From Pseudoxanthomonas sp. GM95 (GTDB taxonomy: Bacteria > Pseudomonadota > Gammaproteobacteria > Xanthomonadales > Xanthomonadaceae): a DNA stretch of 64,000 nt. Made by a program: the position numbers and the translations under genes. Below, in pieces: positions 29,907-38,987 of the stretch. How positions within the stretch are numbered: position 1 is the stretch's first letter; every line of letters starts with the position of its first letter. Below the pieces are notes generated by a model. It saw only the letters and a program-made list of their open reading frames with translations, did not search any database and had not been told where the DNA came from. The stretch covers positions 248,001 to 312,000 of the forward strand of contig NZ_FOAX01000002.1 of assembly GCF_900109775.1 (NCBI RefSeq), written 5' to 3'.

Positions 29907-32087
29907 TCAGTACAGGTCGACCGGGTCCACATCCAGCGACCAGCGCACGCGGCGGGCTTCGGGCAGGGCGTCGATGGTCGGCAAGGCCGCCTGCAGCGCG
30001 GCGTGCAGGCGCGGGCGCTGGGCGGCCGACAGCAGTAGCTGCATGCGCTGGAAGCCAGCGCGACGCGGCATCGGCGCCGGCAGCGGGCCGTGCAGTTCCA
30101 GCGCTGCATCGGCCTGGGCCAGGGCGGCGCGGGCGGCGCGCAGGAAGGCCTGCACGTGCTCGATCTGCTTGGCTTCGGCACGGATCATCGCCAGGTGCGC
30201 GAACGGCGGGAAGCCGGCTTCCTGGCGCTGGATCAGTTCGGCATCGGCGAAGGCGCGATAGCCACCGGACAGCAGCGTTTCCAGCAGCGGATGGCCGGGA
30301 TGGTGGGTCTGCAGCCAGACCTGGCCCGGACGCGCGGCGCGCCCGGCGCGGCCGGCGACCTGGATCAGCAGTTGCGAGAGTTTTTCCCCAGCGCGGAAGT
30401 CGGCAGAGAACAGGCCTTCATCCACGCCGACCACCACCACCAGGGTCAGCAGCGGCAGGTCGTGGCCCTTGGCCAGGATCTGGGTGCCGACCAGGATGCC
30501 GGGGCCGTCGCCGAGGGTGGCGAAGTGCTGCTCCAGCGCGTGCTTGCGCTGGGTGGTGCTGCGGTCGATGCGCAGCACCGGCACCTGCGGGAAGGTGTCG
30601 GCCAGCAGTTCCTCCAGCCGTTCGGTGCCCACGCCCTGCGGCTGCAGCGCCAGCCCGCCGCAGTCCGGGCAGGCCGGTGGCGCGGGCTTGCGATGGCCGC
30701 AGTGATGGCACTGCAGGCGGCGTCCGGCCGCGTGGACGGTCATCGGGGCGTCGCAGCGGTTGCAGTGCGCGCTCCAGCCGCAGTCGTGGCACAGCAGCAC
30801 CGGCGCGTAGCCGCGGCGGTTCTTGAAGACGAGCACCTGGCCGCCGGCCTGTAGCTGGGCGGCGATGGCGGCCAGGATCTCCGGCGAAAGGCCGGCGGCG
30901 AGCGGGCGCTTGCGCACATCCACCACGCGCACCGACGGCGCCTTGGCATCGCCCGCGCGCTTGACCAGGCGCAGGTGCGCGTAGCGGCCGGCTTGTGCGT
31001 TGTAGAGCGTCTCCAGGGACGGCGTGGCGCTACCCAGGATCACCGGCACGTCCAGCGCCTTGCCGCGCACCAGGGCGAAATCACGCGCGTGATAGCGGAT
31101 GCCGTCGAGTTGCTTGTAGCTGCCGTCGTGTTCCTCGTCGATCACGATCAGGCCGGCGTTTGGCAGCGGCACGAATACGGCCGAGCGCGTGCCGACCACC
31201 ACCCGCGCCTCGCCGCGCAGGCACGCGGCCCACGTGAGCGCGCGTTCGTTGTCGGCCAGGCCCGAATGCAACGCGTGCACTTCCACGCCCAAGCGCGCGC
31301 GGAAGCGCGCCAGCGTCTGCGGGGTCAGGCCGATCTCCGGCACCAGCACCAGCGCCTGCTGGCCGCGCGCCAGGCAGGCGGCGATGGCCTGCAGGTAGAC
31401 CTCGGTCTTGCCGCTGCCGGTGACGCCTTCCAGCAGGATCGGGGCGAAGCCGGTGGCGGGGATCGCCGCGACGGCGGCGACCTGCTCGGCATTGAGGGTC
31501 GGTCCGGCCTGCATCGGCAGCACCTGGGGCGCGGCCTGTTCGGCGATGCGTTCGACCAGGTCGCGCTGGGCCAGGCTGCGTGCGGCGGTGCGCCAGCCGG
31601 GCTGGGTGTCGTCCAGCTGCCACTCGGCCAGGCCGTCGCCGCGCAGGGCCTCGGCCAGCAGGCGCGGCTTGCTGCCGGCACGCAGGCGATCCAGGCCGGT
31701 CATGCCTGCCTCGGTCAGGCGCCAGCGCCAGGTCTCGCGCACCGGCAAGGGTTCGCCGTGACGCAGCGGGCCGGGCAGGGCGGTGGCCAACACCTCGCCC
31801 AACGGCGCGTGGGTATAACCGGCCAGCCACTGCAGCGAGCGGCGCAGTTCGCCGGCCAGCAGCGGCGCGTCGTCCAGGAGTTCCAGCGCGGTGCGTAGCT
31901 CGCTGGCCGCCGGGTCCGGTTCGGTCACCGCGACCACCACGCCGACCAGCTCGCGGTTGCCGAACGGCACCCGCACCCGGCGGCCGATCGCGTCGGGCCC
32001 GGCCGGATGCCCGGCAGGCGGCAGATAGTCGAAGGCCTGCCGCAGCGGAACCGGCACGGCGACACGGAGAACCAAAGTGGGAGACAT
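29907..32087 (-). CDS. priA: Primosomal protein N' (replication restart helicase PriA)
   Basis: 726 residues. The N-terminal 3'-DNA-binding domain starts PTLVLRVAVPVPLRQAFDYL. The helicase core has Walker A (EGVTGSGKTEVYLQAI), DEEH box (LIVIDEEHDGSYKQ) and motif III (ILGSATPSLET). The zinc region has eight cysteines in four C-x2-C pairs (CHDC, CNRC, CHHC, CPDC), and the C-terminus ends DVDPVDLY, the usual PriA tail. PriA restarts stalled replication forks by loading DnaB through PriB/DnaT. The start at 32087 is the family start; the 30-codon extension upstream lacks resemblance. A pair of perfect DnaA boxes lies 118 bases upstream. Confidence 0.97.
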   Translation of the reverse strand: MSPTLVLRVAVPVPLRQAFDYLPPAGHPAGPDAIGRRVRVPFGNRELVGVVVAVTEPDPAASELRTALELLDDAPLLAGELRRSLQWLAGYTHAPLGEVLATALPGPLRHGEPLPVRETWRWRLTEAGMTGLDRLRAGSKPRLLAEALRGDGLAEWQLDDTQPGWRTAARSLAQRDLVERIAEQAAPQVLPMQAGPTLNAEQVAAVAAIPATGFAPILLEGVTGSGKTEVYLQAIAACLARGQQALVLVPEIGLTPQTLARFRARLGVEVHALHSGLADNERALTWAACLRGEARVVVGTRSAVFVPLPNAGLIVIDEEHDGSYKQLDGIRYHARDFALVRGKALDVPVILGSATPSLETLYNAQAGRYAHLRLVKRAGDAKAPSVRVVDVRKRPLAAGLSPEILAAIAAQLQAGGQVLVFKNRRGYAPVLLCHDCGWSAHCNRCDAPMTVHAAGRRLQCHHCGHRKPAPPACPDCGGLALQPQGVGTERLEELLADTFPQVPVLRIDRSTTQRKHALEQHFATLGDGPGILVGTQILAKGHDLPLLTLVVVVGVDEGLFSADFRAGEKLSQLLIQVAGRAGRAARPGQVWLQTHHPGHPLLETLLSGGYRAFADAELIQRQEAGFPPFAHLAMIRAEAKQIEHVQAFLRAARAALAQADAALELHGPLPAPMPRRAGFQRMQLLLSAAQRPRLHAALQAALPTIDALPEARRVRWSLDVDPVDLY

Positions 32088-32204
32088 CGGCGGCAAGTGT
32101 AGGGCACCGGTCACGCCCGGCAGTCCGATGTGCGTTTGCGACAGAAACCTGTCCGCCAAGTGACGAACCGCACGCAACTGCTGGTCCCCGTTAGGAAAAC
32201 CCCC

Positions 32205-32227
32205 TTATCCACACCGCCTGTGGATAA
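32205..32227. promoter_or_regulatory. Inverted pair of perfect DnaA boxes upstream of priA
   Basis: TTATCCACA (32205-32213) and its exact complement TGTGGATAA (32219-32227) flank CCGCC. Both match the consensus DnaA box without mismatch. The pair lies between divergent priA and the sigma-like gene; an AT-rich stretch (32294-32335) follows 70 bases away. A role in DnaA-dependent control of priA is possible. Confidence 0.6.
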
Positions 32228-32472
32228 GCCTGTGCATGGACGAGCTGCTCCACGCGAAAAATCCGGTGTCTTCTGGGCCGGCGTCACATTGGTGAAAAAA
32301 ACGCCAAGCGCGATTTATCAATAAAATTCAATCACTTGCGCGTGGAACAGGGCGACACACGACTGTCATCCGGCCACTCGAGCCCGCTGGGTGAACGAAA
32401 AATGATTGCTGTGCACAACCGTCGCAGCAGGGAACCCGCGGGATTCCCGGGAAATTTGAATGTTTGTCCAAT

Positions 32473-32490
32473 GTCAAGACGTTTCTTGAC
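32473..32490. repeat. Short inverted repeat before the sigma-like gene
   Basis: GTCAAG (32473-32478) and CTTGAC (32485-32490) around ACGTTT. It sits 67 bases before the TTG start of the downstream gene and could be a regulator site. Confidence 0.35.
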
Positions 32491-32556
32491 GAACCCAACC
32501 GGGGCATCGCCGCCTATCATGGCGACACGTTTCCGCTGAAGCAGACCGATTTCCCT

Positions 32557-33615
32557 TTGAACGCACCTGCCGACGTCCCCGCGGCGCTCTCCGCATTCCT
32601 GCGTGGCGTTGAACGCCGCGGCGTGGTCCTGGCGGAGCTGCAATGCGGTCGCCGCGAGACCGGCGAGATCGCCTTGGCTGCCTCGCTGCGCGCCTTCCGC
32701 CAATACGCCAGCGAGCAGCCGATGGCCCAGTGGCCGCGCGGCTTCTGGTCGCTGCTGGCCGCCGCCCCGCCGCTGCGCCAAGCCCATCCCGAAGCCCGCT
32801 GGCCGCAGGACCTGGACTGGCTGGCCGACCTCTCCGATGTGGACCGCATGGCGCTGCTGTTGCGCCTGGCCGCCGGCCTGGACGAGGACGATGCCGCCGC
32901 CGCCATGGACGTGGACCAGGCCGGCTATCGCGCCGCCCTGACCCGCGCTTGTCCGCGCGATGCCGAAGGACAGCCCGATCCGCAGGGCTGGCGTGACCTG
33001 GCCGAAGCGATCCAGCAGCACCTGCGCGCGTTGTCGCCCGAGCGCTTGGCGCATCTGTCGCGCCTGCGCGAAACCCTGGTGCTGGGCGCCGATCGCCGCG
33101 CCGTGGTGCAGGAGCCTGAGGCCGAAGCCAGCCCGCAGCCTGCTGCAGTCGCCGCTGCGGCAGCGGCAGCGGCAGCGCCCAAGGCCGCCCCGTCGCGTGC
33201 GCCGGCCAAGCCGCGCCGTCCGGGCAAGCCGTTCCCGTGGACCCTGGCCGCGATCGCGCTGGTGGTGCTGTGCGCGCTGGCGGCGTTGGGCGCGTGGTGG
33301 TGGCACGGACAGCAGGCACGCCTGTCGGCTCCGGCCACGCAGGCTGGGGGCCTCGCTGGTGAGCAGGGCCTGGTCGATGACGCGCAGGTGCAGGTCGAAG
33401 CGCTGTCCCGCGACGACGATGCCGGCAAGCGTTTCGATGCCGCGCAGGGCGTGCTGACCCATCCGGATTTCGACCTGCTGATGGATCCGCAGGGCCAGGC
33501 GCTGTCGCAGCGCGCCGGCCTGCTGGCTTGGTATGCGGCCGCGCCGCAGGACCGCCAGCGCGAGGCCGCGCAGGCCATGACCACGCCACAGGAGGCGATG
33601 GATGCCGCGCAGTAA
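32557..33615 (+). CDS. Membrane-anchored sigma-70-like protein
   Basis: About 352 residues. Residues 10-70 resemble ECF sigma region 2 (LSAFLRGVERRGVVLAEL, PMAQWPRGFWSLLAA, about 12-68), and residues 93-131 resemble region 4 (VDRMALLLRLAAGLDEDDAA, AGYRAALTRA). A low-complexity alanine/proline linker (about 187-226) leads to one membrane helix (WTLAAIALVVLCALAALGAW, 228-247) and about 100 periplasmic residues. Most sigma factors have no such anchor. No ATG fits: TTG at 32557 is the best start. It overlaps the following DUF3106 gene by 14 bases. The sigma link is inferred by eye from motif spacing; DNA-binding may be lost. Confidence 0.65.
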   Translation: MNAPADVPAALSAFLRGVERRGVVLAELQCGRRETGEIALAASLRAFRQYASEQPMAQWPRGFWSLLAAAPPLRQAHPEARWPQDLDWLADLSDVDRMALLLRLAAGLDEDDAAAAMDVDQAGYRAALTRACPRDAEGQPDPQGWRDLAEAIQQHLRALSPERLAHLSRLRETLVLGADRRAVVQEPEAEASPQPAAVAAAAAAAAAPKAAPSRAPAKPRRPGKPFPWTLAAIALVVLCALAALGAWWWHGQQARLSAPATQAGGLAGEQGLVDDAQVQVEALSRDDDAGKRFDAAQGVLTHPDFDLLMDPQGQALSQRAGLLAWYAAAPQDRQREAAQAMTTPQEAMDAAQ

Positions 33616-34219
33616 GGGTTGGCTGCTGCTGGGCCTGCCGGCGCTGCTGCTGATCGTCACCGCCACCCTGGTCGCGCAGCCGGCCGAAGAGGACGCTGCA
33701 ACGCCGGCCGTACAGGCGCGGCGTGCCAGCCGCCTGGCCGCGCTGGATGCGCCCGGACGCGCGGCCTTCGCCAAGCGCATGGCCGCCTGGGATGCGCTGT
33801 CGCCACTGGAGCGCCTGCAACAGCGTGGCGCGTACGCCGACTGGCGCGCGCTGGATCCCGCGACCCGCCAGCGCCTGCAGCAGGCCGCCGCGACCCTGGC
33901 GACCCTGCCGCCGGCGCAGCAGCAGGCGATGGCGGCGCGTTTTGCCGCGCTGGATGCGGCCGAGCAGGCCGGCTGGCGCTTGGGGCCGGACGTCGGCGCC
34001 GACTACGCCAGGCTGTATCCGTTGCTCGCCTTCATGCCCGAGGCCGAACGCCAGCCGATGCGGCAGGTGTTGCAGCAGATGAGCGCCCCTCAGCGCGCCG
34101 ACCTGGCCGTGCTGACCCAGCGCACCCCGCCGCAGGAACGCGACGCCTTGCGCCAGGGCCTGATCGCCACCACCAGTGCCTCACGCGCGCAGTGGCTGCA
34201 CGAGCAGTTGTCGCGCTGA
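33602..34219 (+). CDS. DUF3106-type protein, probably periplasmic
   Basis: 205 residues. The N-terminus is a signal peptide or anchor (GWLLLGLPALLLIVTATLVA). The rest is a chain of amphipathic helices rich in A, Q, L and R, with two phrases of the DUF3106 type: LSPLERLQQRGAYADWRALD and MSAPQRADLAVLTQ. Its start lies inside the end of the sigma-like gene (14-base overlap), so the two are coupled. A location outside the inner membrane next to the periplasmic tail of its neighbour suggests a binding partner or a regulator. Function is otherwise unknown. Confidence 0.72.
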   Translation: MPRSKGWLLLGLPALLLIVTATLVAQPAEEDAATPAVQARRASRLAALDAPGRAAFAKRMAAWDALSPLERLQQRGAYADWRALDPATRQRLQQAAATLATLPPAQQQAMAARFAALDAAEQAGWRLGPDVGADYARLYPLLAFMPEAERQPMRQVLQQMSAPQRADLAVLTQRTPPQERDALRQGLIATTSASRAQWLHEQLSR

Positions 34220-34223
34220 GACC

Positions 34224-35420
34224 TCAGTGCGTCATGCCGTTGAAGGCCACCATGAGCGCGGCCATGCCGACCAGCATGAAGTACAGGTTGCCGATCACCA
34301 CGTATTTGATGGTGGTCAGCCACCAAGGCTCGCCGTAGACGCGCTGCTGGGTCAGCCAGAGGTAAATCGGTATCCACAGCAGCAGTAGGACCCGAAGCGT
34401 GGCGAGGATCCATGACAGCCAGCCGGCGCTGGCCGGCAGTGCGCCGTCGATCAGCATCAGCAGGAAAAGCGCCAGCAGCGACAGCACCATGTAGGCGTGG
34501 CTGTAGAGGCCGACCACCAGATGCTCCAGGTAGCCGCGGCCGCTGCCGAGGTAGGCCACTTTGAGCAGCACGGCGAACACTGGTACCAGCACGAACAATG
34601 CGCTCGGAATCGCGGCGATGAACACATGCAGCGCTTCGGCGGGATCGTCGCTGTAGCGCTGGAAGTTGATCTGCGCACGTGCCAGCTTCTTGTTGATCCA
34701 GCGATTGGCAAATCCGGGAAGCGCATCGATGTGGACCGGGTTTTTGGCCGGGTCGAAATGGCCCAGCAGGTTGCCGTCATCGGCATCCTGCGTTTCGGGC
34801 AAGGCGCCTGAAGCATTCGCCGGTGCTGCCAGGGTGGCCGGTTGGCTCGGATCCAGCTCATGGATGCGTGCCTGCGCGTCAGCGCGGATCTTGCGCGCGC
34901 CGAACTGCGTGAATTGTGCGAGACCCGGCACGCCTGAGACCTGTGCGTTGGCTTGGGTCAGGGCGGTGAGCTTGGCGTCGCGCTCGGCTTCCACCGCCGC
35001 CACGGTGCCCTGCGCGGCGAATTCGCCTGGGTCGGGCTGAGGATCGGTCTTGCCGGGAGCGAGCGTGGCGACTCTGGGTACCGATACGGTCGGACTCTCC
35101 CAGTGCAGGGCGAACTGCGCCACGAAGAACGTCAGCACGCTCAGCACCACGAACAGGCGCAGCGGTGGCACGTAGGGCGCGCGATGCCCTTTCAGGAAGC
35201 GCGCCGCCAGCAGCCCTGGAAATAGCAGGTCGCGCAGCGTGCGCACGATGCGGCCGTCCAGGTGCCAGAACGATTCGAACACGTCCTCCACCGCGTGGCT
35301 GAAGCTGCGCAGTGGGTTGTGCGCGTGCTGGCCGCAGTGGGGGCAAAACTCGCCCGACAGTGGCGTGGCGCAGTTGTCGCAGGCGGCAGGAGCGGCGTGG
35401 TCGCCGGCCGGTGTGTGCAT
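34224..35420 (-). CDS. DUF3667-type membrane protein with zinc ribbon
   Basis: 398 residues. The N-terminus holds a zinc ribbon (CDNCATPLSGEFCPHCGQ), then a conserved HNPLRSFSHAVEDVFESFWH segment, and a first membrane helix near residue 80 (LRLFVVLSVLTFFVAQFAL). A ~150-residue extracytoplasmic stretch with little hydrophobicity follows, then about five closely spaced helices to the C-terminus. The pattern fits DUF3667, whose function is unknown. The open frame continues far upstream without coding character; ATG 35420 directly precedes the ribbon. It lies tail to tail with the DUF3106 gene, four bases apart. Confidence 0.83.
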   Translation of the reverse strand: MHTPAGDHAAPAACDNCATPLSGEFCPHCGQHAHNPLRSFSHAVEDVFESFWHLDGRIVRTLRDLLFPGLLAARFLKGHRAPYVPPLRLFVVLSVLTFFVAQFALHWESPTVSVPRVATLAPGKTDPQPDPGEFAAQGTVAAVEAERDAKLTALTQANAQVSGVPGLAQFTQFGARKIRADAQARIHELDPSQPATLAAPANASGALPETQDADDGNLLGHFDPAKNPVHIDALPGFANRWINKKLARAQINFQRYSDDPAEALHVFIAAIPSALFVLVPVFAVLLKVAYLGSGRGYLEHLVVGLYSHAYMVLSLLALFLLMLIDGALPASAGWLSWILATLRVLLLLWIPIYLWLTQQRVYGEPWWLTTIKYVVIGNLYFMLVGMAALMVAFNGMTH

Positions 35421-35525
35421 CGCAGGAGCTTCCTTCCCCAAGGAGGCCGGTAAGATAGCCGGCCTTTCCGGCCCGATGCCAGCGCCCATCCCGCGCGCGG
35501 TCGCAGCCGATGTGCCTGGCTTCCC

Positions 35526-36878
35526 ATGTCCTCCTCTCTTTCGCCCGCGCCGGGCCTTGCGCAGGAAGTGCGCACCACCGGCCGGCTGGCGCTGCCGCTG
35601 GTCATCGGCCATGTCTCGGCTGGCCTGGTGGGCTTCGTCGACAACATCATCGCCGGCCACCACGGCACCGCCACGCTGGCCGCGGTCACCACCGGCACGG
35701 CGCTGATGTGGCTGCCGCTGATGGTGCCGATCGGCACACTGGTGGCGCTGGCCGCGTCGGTGTCGCACCACGACGGCGCTGGCGAACACGACCGCATCGG
35801 CCCGCTGTTCCGCCAGGCGCTGTGGCTGGCGTTGGGCCTGGGGCTGGCGATGTTCACCTTCCTGAGCCTGGCGCCACATGCGCTGGCGCCGATGGGCATC
35901 GCGCCGGAGATCGTGCCGGGCGCGCGCGATTTCCTGCATGGCATCCGCTGGGGCTTGCCGGCGATGGCGCTGTTCCTGTGCATGCGCAACCTGAGCGAAG
36001 GCATGCACTGGACGCTGCCGACGATGGTGCTGGGCTTCGGCGGCCTGTTCCTGCTGGCCCCGCTGGGCTATGCGCTGGCGTTCGGCGCGTGGGGCTTTCC
36101 TGAAATGGGCGCAGGCGGGTTGGGCATCGCCTCGGCGGTGATGATGTGGGTGCAGATGCTGCTGTTCGGCCTGTATCTGGCGCGCTCGAAGCGCTTTGCG
36201 CCGCTGGGCCTGTTCGCCCATTTCGAACCGCCGCGCTGGTCGCAGATCGCGCCGCTGCTGCGCACCGGCCTGCCGATCGGCGTGACGGTGCTGATGGAAG
36301 GCGGCTTGTTCATCACCACTGCGCTGCTGATCGCGCGCCTGGGCGCGGTGCCGGCTGCGGCGCACCAGATCGCGATCAACCTCTCAGCGATCTGCTTCAT
36401 GGTGCCGATGGGCCTGGCCGAAGCCACTACCGTGCGCGTGGGTCATGCGCTGGGCCGGCGCGATGGCGCGGGCGTGTTGCGCGCGGTGCGCGCCGGCTAC
36501 GCGATCGTGCTGGGCACGCAGCTGTGTTCGGCGCTGGTGCTGACGCTGTTCCACAACCAGATCGCCGGGATCTACACCAACGACCTGGCGGTGGCTTCGC
36601 TGGCCGGCAGCCTGCTGGTGCTGGCGGCGATCTTCCAGTTCCCCGACGGCATCCAGGTGATGTCGGCCGGCGCGCTGCGGGGCTTGAAGGACACCCGCGT
36701 GCCGATGGTGCTGGCGGCCATTTCCTACTGGGGTATCGGCATGCCGCTGGGCGCCGGATTGGGCCTGGGGCTGGGCTACGGCCCGCGCGGGATGTGGATC
36801 GGCCTGACCGTGGGCCTGACCACCGCCGCGCTGCTGATGGGCCTGCGCCTGCGCCGCAGCGCCGCGCAGATGACCTGA
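35526..36878 (+). CDS. MATE-family multidrug exporter (NorM type)
   Basis: 450 residues with 12 hydrophobic segments in two similar halves. N-terminal text LVIGHVSAGLVGFVDNIIAG corresponds to the family hallmark (helix 1, with the D in VDN), and the second half repeats the pattern (LRTGLPIGVTVLMEGGLFIT). GALRGLKDTRVPMVLAAISYW is typical of NorM-like members. It should export cationic drugs or metabolites in exchange for Na+ or H+. The start ATG at 35526 has no clear Shine-Dalgarno. It is transcribed away from the DUF3667 gene; no regulator is adjacent. Confidence 0.92.
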   Translation: MSSSLSPAPGLAQEVRTTGRLALPLVIGHVSAGLVGFVDNIIAGHHGTATLAAVTTGTALMWLPLMVPIGTLVALAASVSHHDGAGEHDRIGPLFRQALWLALGLGLAMFTFLSLAPHALAPMGIAPEIVPGARDFLHGIRWGLPAMALFLCMRNLSEGMHWTLPTMVLGFGGLFLLAPLGYALAFGAWGFPEMGAGGLGIASAVMMWVQMLLFGLYLARSKRFAPLGLFAHFEPPRWSQIAPLLRTGLPIGVTVLMEGGLFITTALLIARLGAVPAAAHQIAINLSAICFMVPMGLAEATTVRVGHALGRRDGAGVLRAVRAGYAIVLGTQLCSALVLTLFHNQIAGIYTNDLAVASLAGSLLVLAAIFQFPDGIQVMSAGALRGLKDTRVPMVLAAISYWGIGMPLGAGLGLGLGYGPRGMWIGLTVGLTTAALLMGLRLRRSAAQMT

Positions 36879-36970
36879 TCGAAAGCCGCCGCCATGACGT
36901 GTGGGGCATGCCGGATTCGATGGACTGCGGCTAAGCTGGCGCCAGTTCCCGCGAAGAGCGCCCGCCCCAC

Positions 36971-38878
36971 ATGAACCAGCCTGTCCGCCGCGATCCCGTC
37001 AGCCGATTCTTCATCGGCCTGTGGGACGTGATGAATTTCACCCGTCGCCTGATCTTCAACCTGGTCTTCTTCGGCCTGCTGTTCCTGATCGCGGTGCTGG
37101 TGATCATCGGGCTGGCCAAGGGCAACGCCGGTCCCAAGCCGCTGGTGGACAACACCACGCTGGTGATCGCGCCCGACGCGGCGCTGGTGGAGCAGTACTC
37201 CTCCGACCCGGCCAGCCGCGCGCTGTCCAAGGCCTTCGGTCAGGAAGGCAACGAGATCCAGCTGCGCGACCTGCTGCGCGTGATCGAGGCGGCCAAGGAC
37301 GACAAGAAGATCAACCGCGTGCTAGTGGACTTCGACAAGCTGCAGGCCAGCGGCTACGCCTCGCTGCGTGAAGTGGCCGGCGCACTGGCCGAGCTGCGCG
37401 CCTCGGGCAAGCAGATCGTGGCCTTCAGCGAGAACATGAGCCAGGGCCAGTACCTGCTGGCTGCGCAGGCCAACGAGGTCTACCTGGACCCGATGGGCAG
37501 CGTGGTGATCGAAGGCCTGGGCCGCTATCGCCAGTACTACCGCGAAGGCCTGCAGGACAAGCTGGGCGTGGACGTGCACCTGTTCCGCGTGGGCGAGTAC
37601 AAGTCCGCCGCCGAGCCCTACATCCTCGATGCGGCCTCGCCCGAATCGAAGGAAGCCGACCTGTTCTGGATGAACGACATCTGGAACCGCTACCTGGCCG
37701 ACGTCGGCAAGGCGCGCAAGCTGGCACCGTCCGAACTGGGCGCGTCGATCGACAACCTGCCAACCGACGTGGTCGCCGCCGGCGGCGACCTGGCCAAGCT
37801 GGCCCTCAAGCAGAAGCTGGTCGACGGCCTCAAGACCGCCGAGGAAGTAAACCAGGAGCTGACCAAACGCGGCGTCGCCGACGAGGATGACGACGACAAC
37901 CTGGGCTTCCGCCACATCAATTTCGACGCCTACCTGGCGCAGCTGGGCGCGCGCACCTCGCCGCTGGACGAGCGCGACCAGGTGGCCGTGGTCGTGGCCG
38001 CCGGCGAGATCGCAGGCGGCGACCAGCCGGCCGGCAAGATCGGCGGCATCAGCACCTCGGCGCTGCTGCGCGATGCGCGCGAGGACGAGAAGGTCAAGGC
38101 GGTCGTGCTGCGCGTGAACTCGCCCGGTGGCGAGGTGTTCGCCTCCGAGCAGATCCGTCGCGAAGTGGTCGCGCTGCAGGCCGCCGGCAAGCCGGTGGTG
38201 GTATCGATGGGCGACCTGGCGGCCTCGGGCGGCTACTGGATCAGCATGAATGCCGATCGCATCTACGCCGATGCCTCCACCATCAGCGGTTCGATCGGCA
38301 TCTTCGGCCTGATCCCCAACTTCTCGCGCGCGCTGGACAAGATCGGCGTGCACACCGATGGCGTGGGCACCACGCGCATCGCCGGCGCGTTCGATCCGAC
38401 CAAGCCGCTGGATCCAGAACTGGGCAACGTGATCCAGGCTGTGATCAACAAGGGCTACGCCGACTTCACCGGACGCGTGGCGCAGGCGCGCCACAAGAGC
38501 GTCGAGCAGATCGACCAGATCGCGCGTGGCCGCGTATGGTCGGGCCAGCAGGCGCTGGACCGCGGCCTGGTCGACCAGATCGGTGGGCTGAAGGACGCCG
38601 TGGCCGACGCCGCCGCGCGCGCCAAGTTGGGCGAGGCCGGCAAGTACCGCGTGCGCTACGTGGAGAAGGAGCTGTCGCCGTTCGAGCAGTTCCTGGCCAA
38701 TGCGGCGGGCAGCCCGATGGGTGGCGCGCTGCTGGGCAGGTCCGACTTCGCCCGCATGGCGCTGTTGCAGGCGATGCCGCAGACCGCGCAGCAGCTGCAG
38801 TTCGTGCAGGACGCGATGGCCCGCAAGCCCGGTGCCAAGCCGGTGAGTGAACTGGCGTACTGCTTCTGCGGTTTCTGA
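36971..38878 (+). CDS. sppA: Signal peptide peptidase SppA, 67-kDa type
   Basis: 635 residues. A single N-terminal membrane helix (LIFNLVFFGLLFLIAVLVII, about 22-46) anchors two SppA/protease IV domains. The general-base lysine is in FRVGEYKSAAEPY (about residue 210), and the nucleophilic serine is in GDLAASGGYWISMNADR (about 420). It cuts signal-peptide remnants in the inner membrane. The C-terminus contains an unusual CFCGF tail. A terminator starts 26 bases after the stop. The length agrees with the E. coli SppA class. Confidence 0.95.
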   Translation: MNQPVRRDPVSRFFIGLWDVMNFTRRLIFNLVFFGLLFLIAVLVIIGLAKGNAGPKPLVDNTTLVIAPDAALVEQYSSDPASRALSKAFGQEGNEIQLRDLLRVIEAAKDDKKINRVLVDFDKLQASGYASLREVAGALAELRASGKQIVAFSENMSQGQYLLAAQANEVYLDPMGSVVIEGLGRYRQYYREGLQDKLGVDVHLFRVGEYKSAAEPYILDAASPESKEADLFWMNDIWNRYLADVGKARKLAPSELGASIDNLPTDVVAAGGDLAKLALKQKLVDGLKTAEEVNQELTKRGVADEDDDDNLGFRHINFDAYLAQLGARTSPLDERDQVAVVVAAGEIAGGDQPAGKIGGISTSALLRDAREDEKVKAVVLRVNSPGGEVFASEQIRREVVALQAAGKPVVVSMGDLAASGGYWISMNADRIYADASTISGSIGIFGLIPNFSRALDKIGVHTDGVGTTRIAGAFDPTKPLDPELGNVIQAVINKGYADFTGRVAQARHKSVEQIDQIARGRVWSGQQALDRGLVDQIGGLKDAVADAAARAKLGEAGKYRVRYVEKELSPFEQFLANAAGSPMGGALLGRSDFARMALLQAMPQTAQQLQFVQDAMARKPGAKPVSELAYCFCGF

Positions 38879-38903
38879 TCGCCCAGGCGACCGGATGAAA
38901 CGG

Positions 38904-38935
38904 AAAAGGCGGGCCACTGGCCCGCCTTTTTCTTT
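38904..38935 (+). terminator. Rho-independent terminator after sppA
   Basis: A perfect 12-bp stem (AAAAGGCGGGCC with GGCCCGCCTTTT) around ACT, running into TCTTT. Confidence 0.93.
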
Positions 38936-38987
38936 GCCCGAATCCGCCGCGCGTGGCGCGCGATGATCTGGCGTCTGCGGCGCGGCG

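Noticed and set aside
32205-32335. Chromosomal or plasmid replication origin at the DnaA-box pair
   Set aside because: Only two boxes, and none of dnaA, dnaN, recF, gyrB, rpmH or parAB is in the window. Regulatory or titration function is more likely.
32519-32556. ATG start for the sigma-like gene at 32519
   Set aside because: It is in another frame and does not lead into the long open frame; TTG 32557 is the nearest suitable start.
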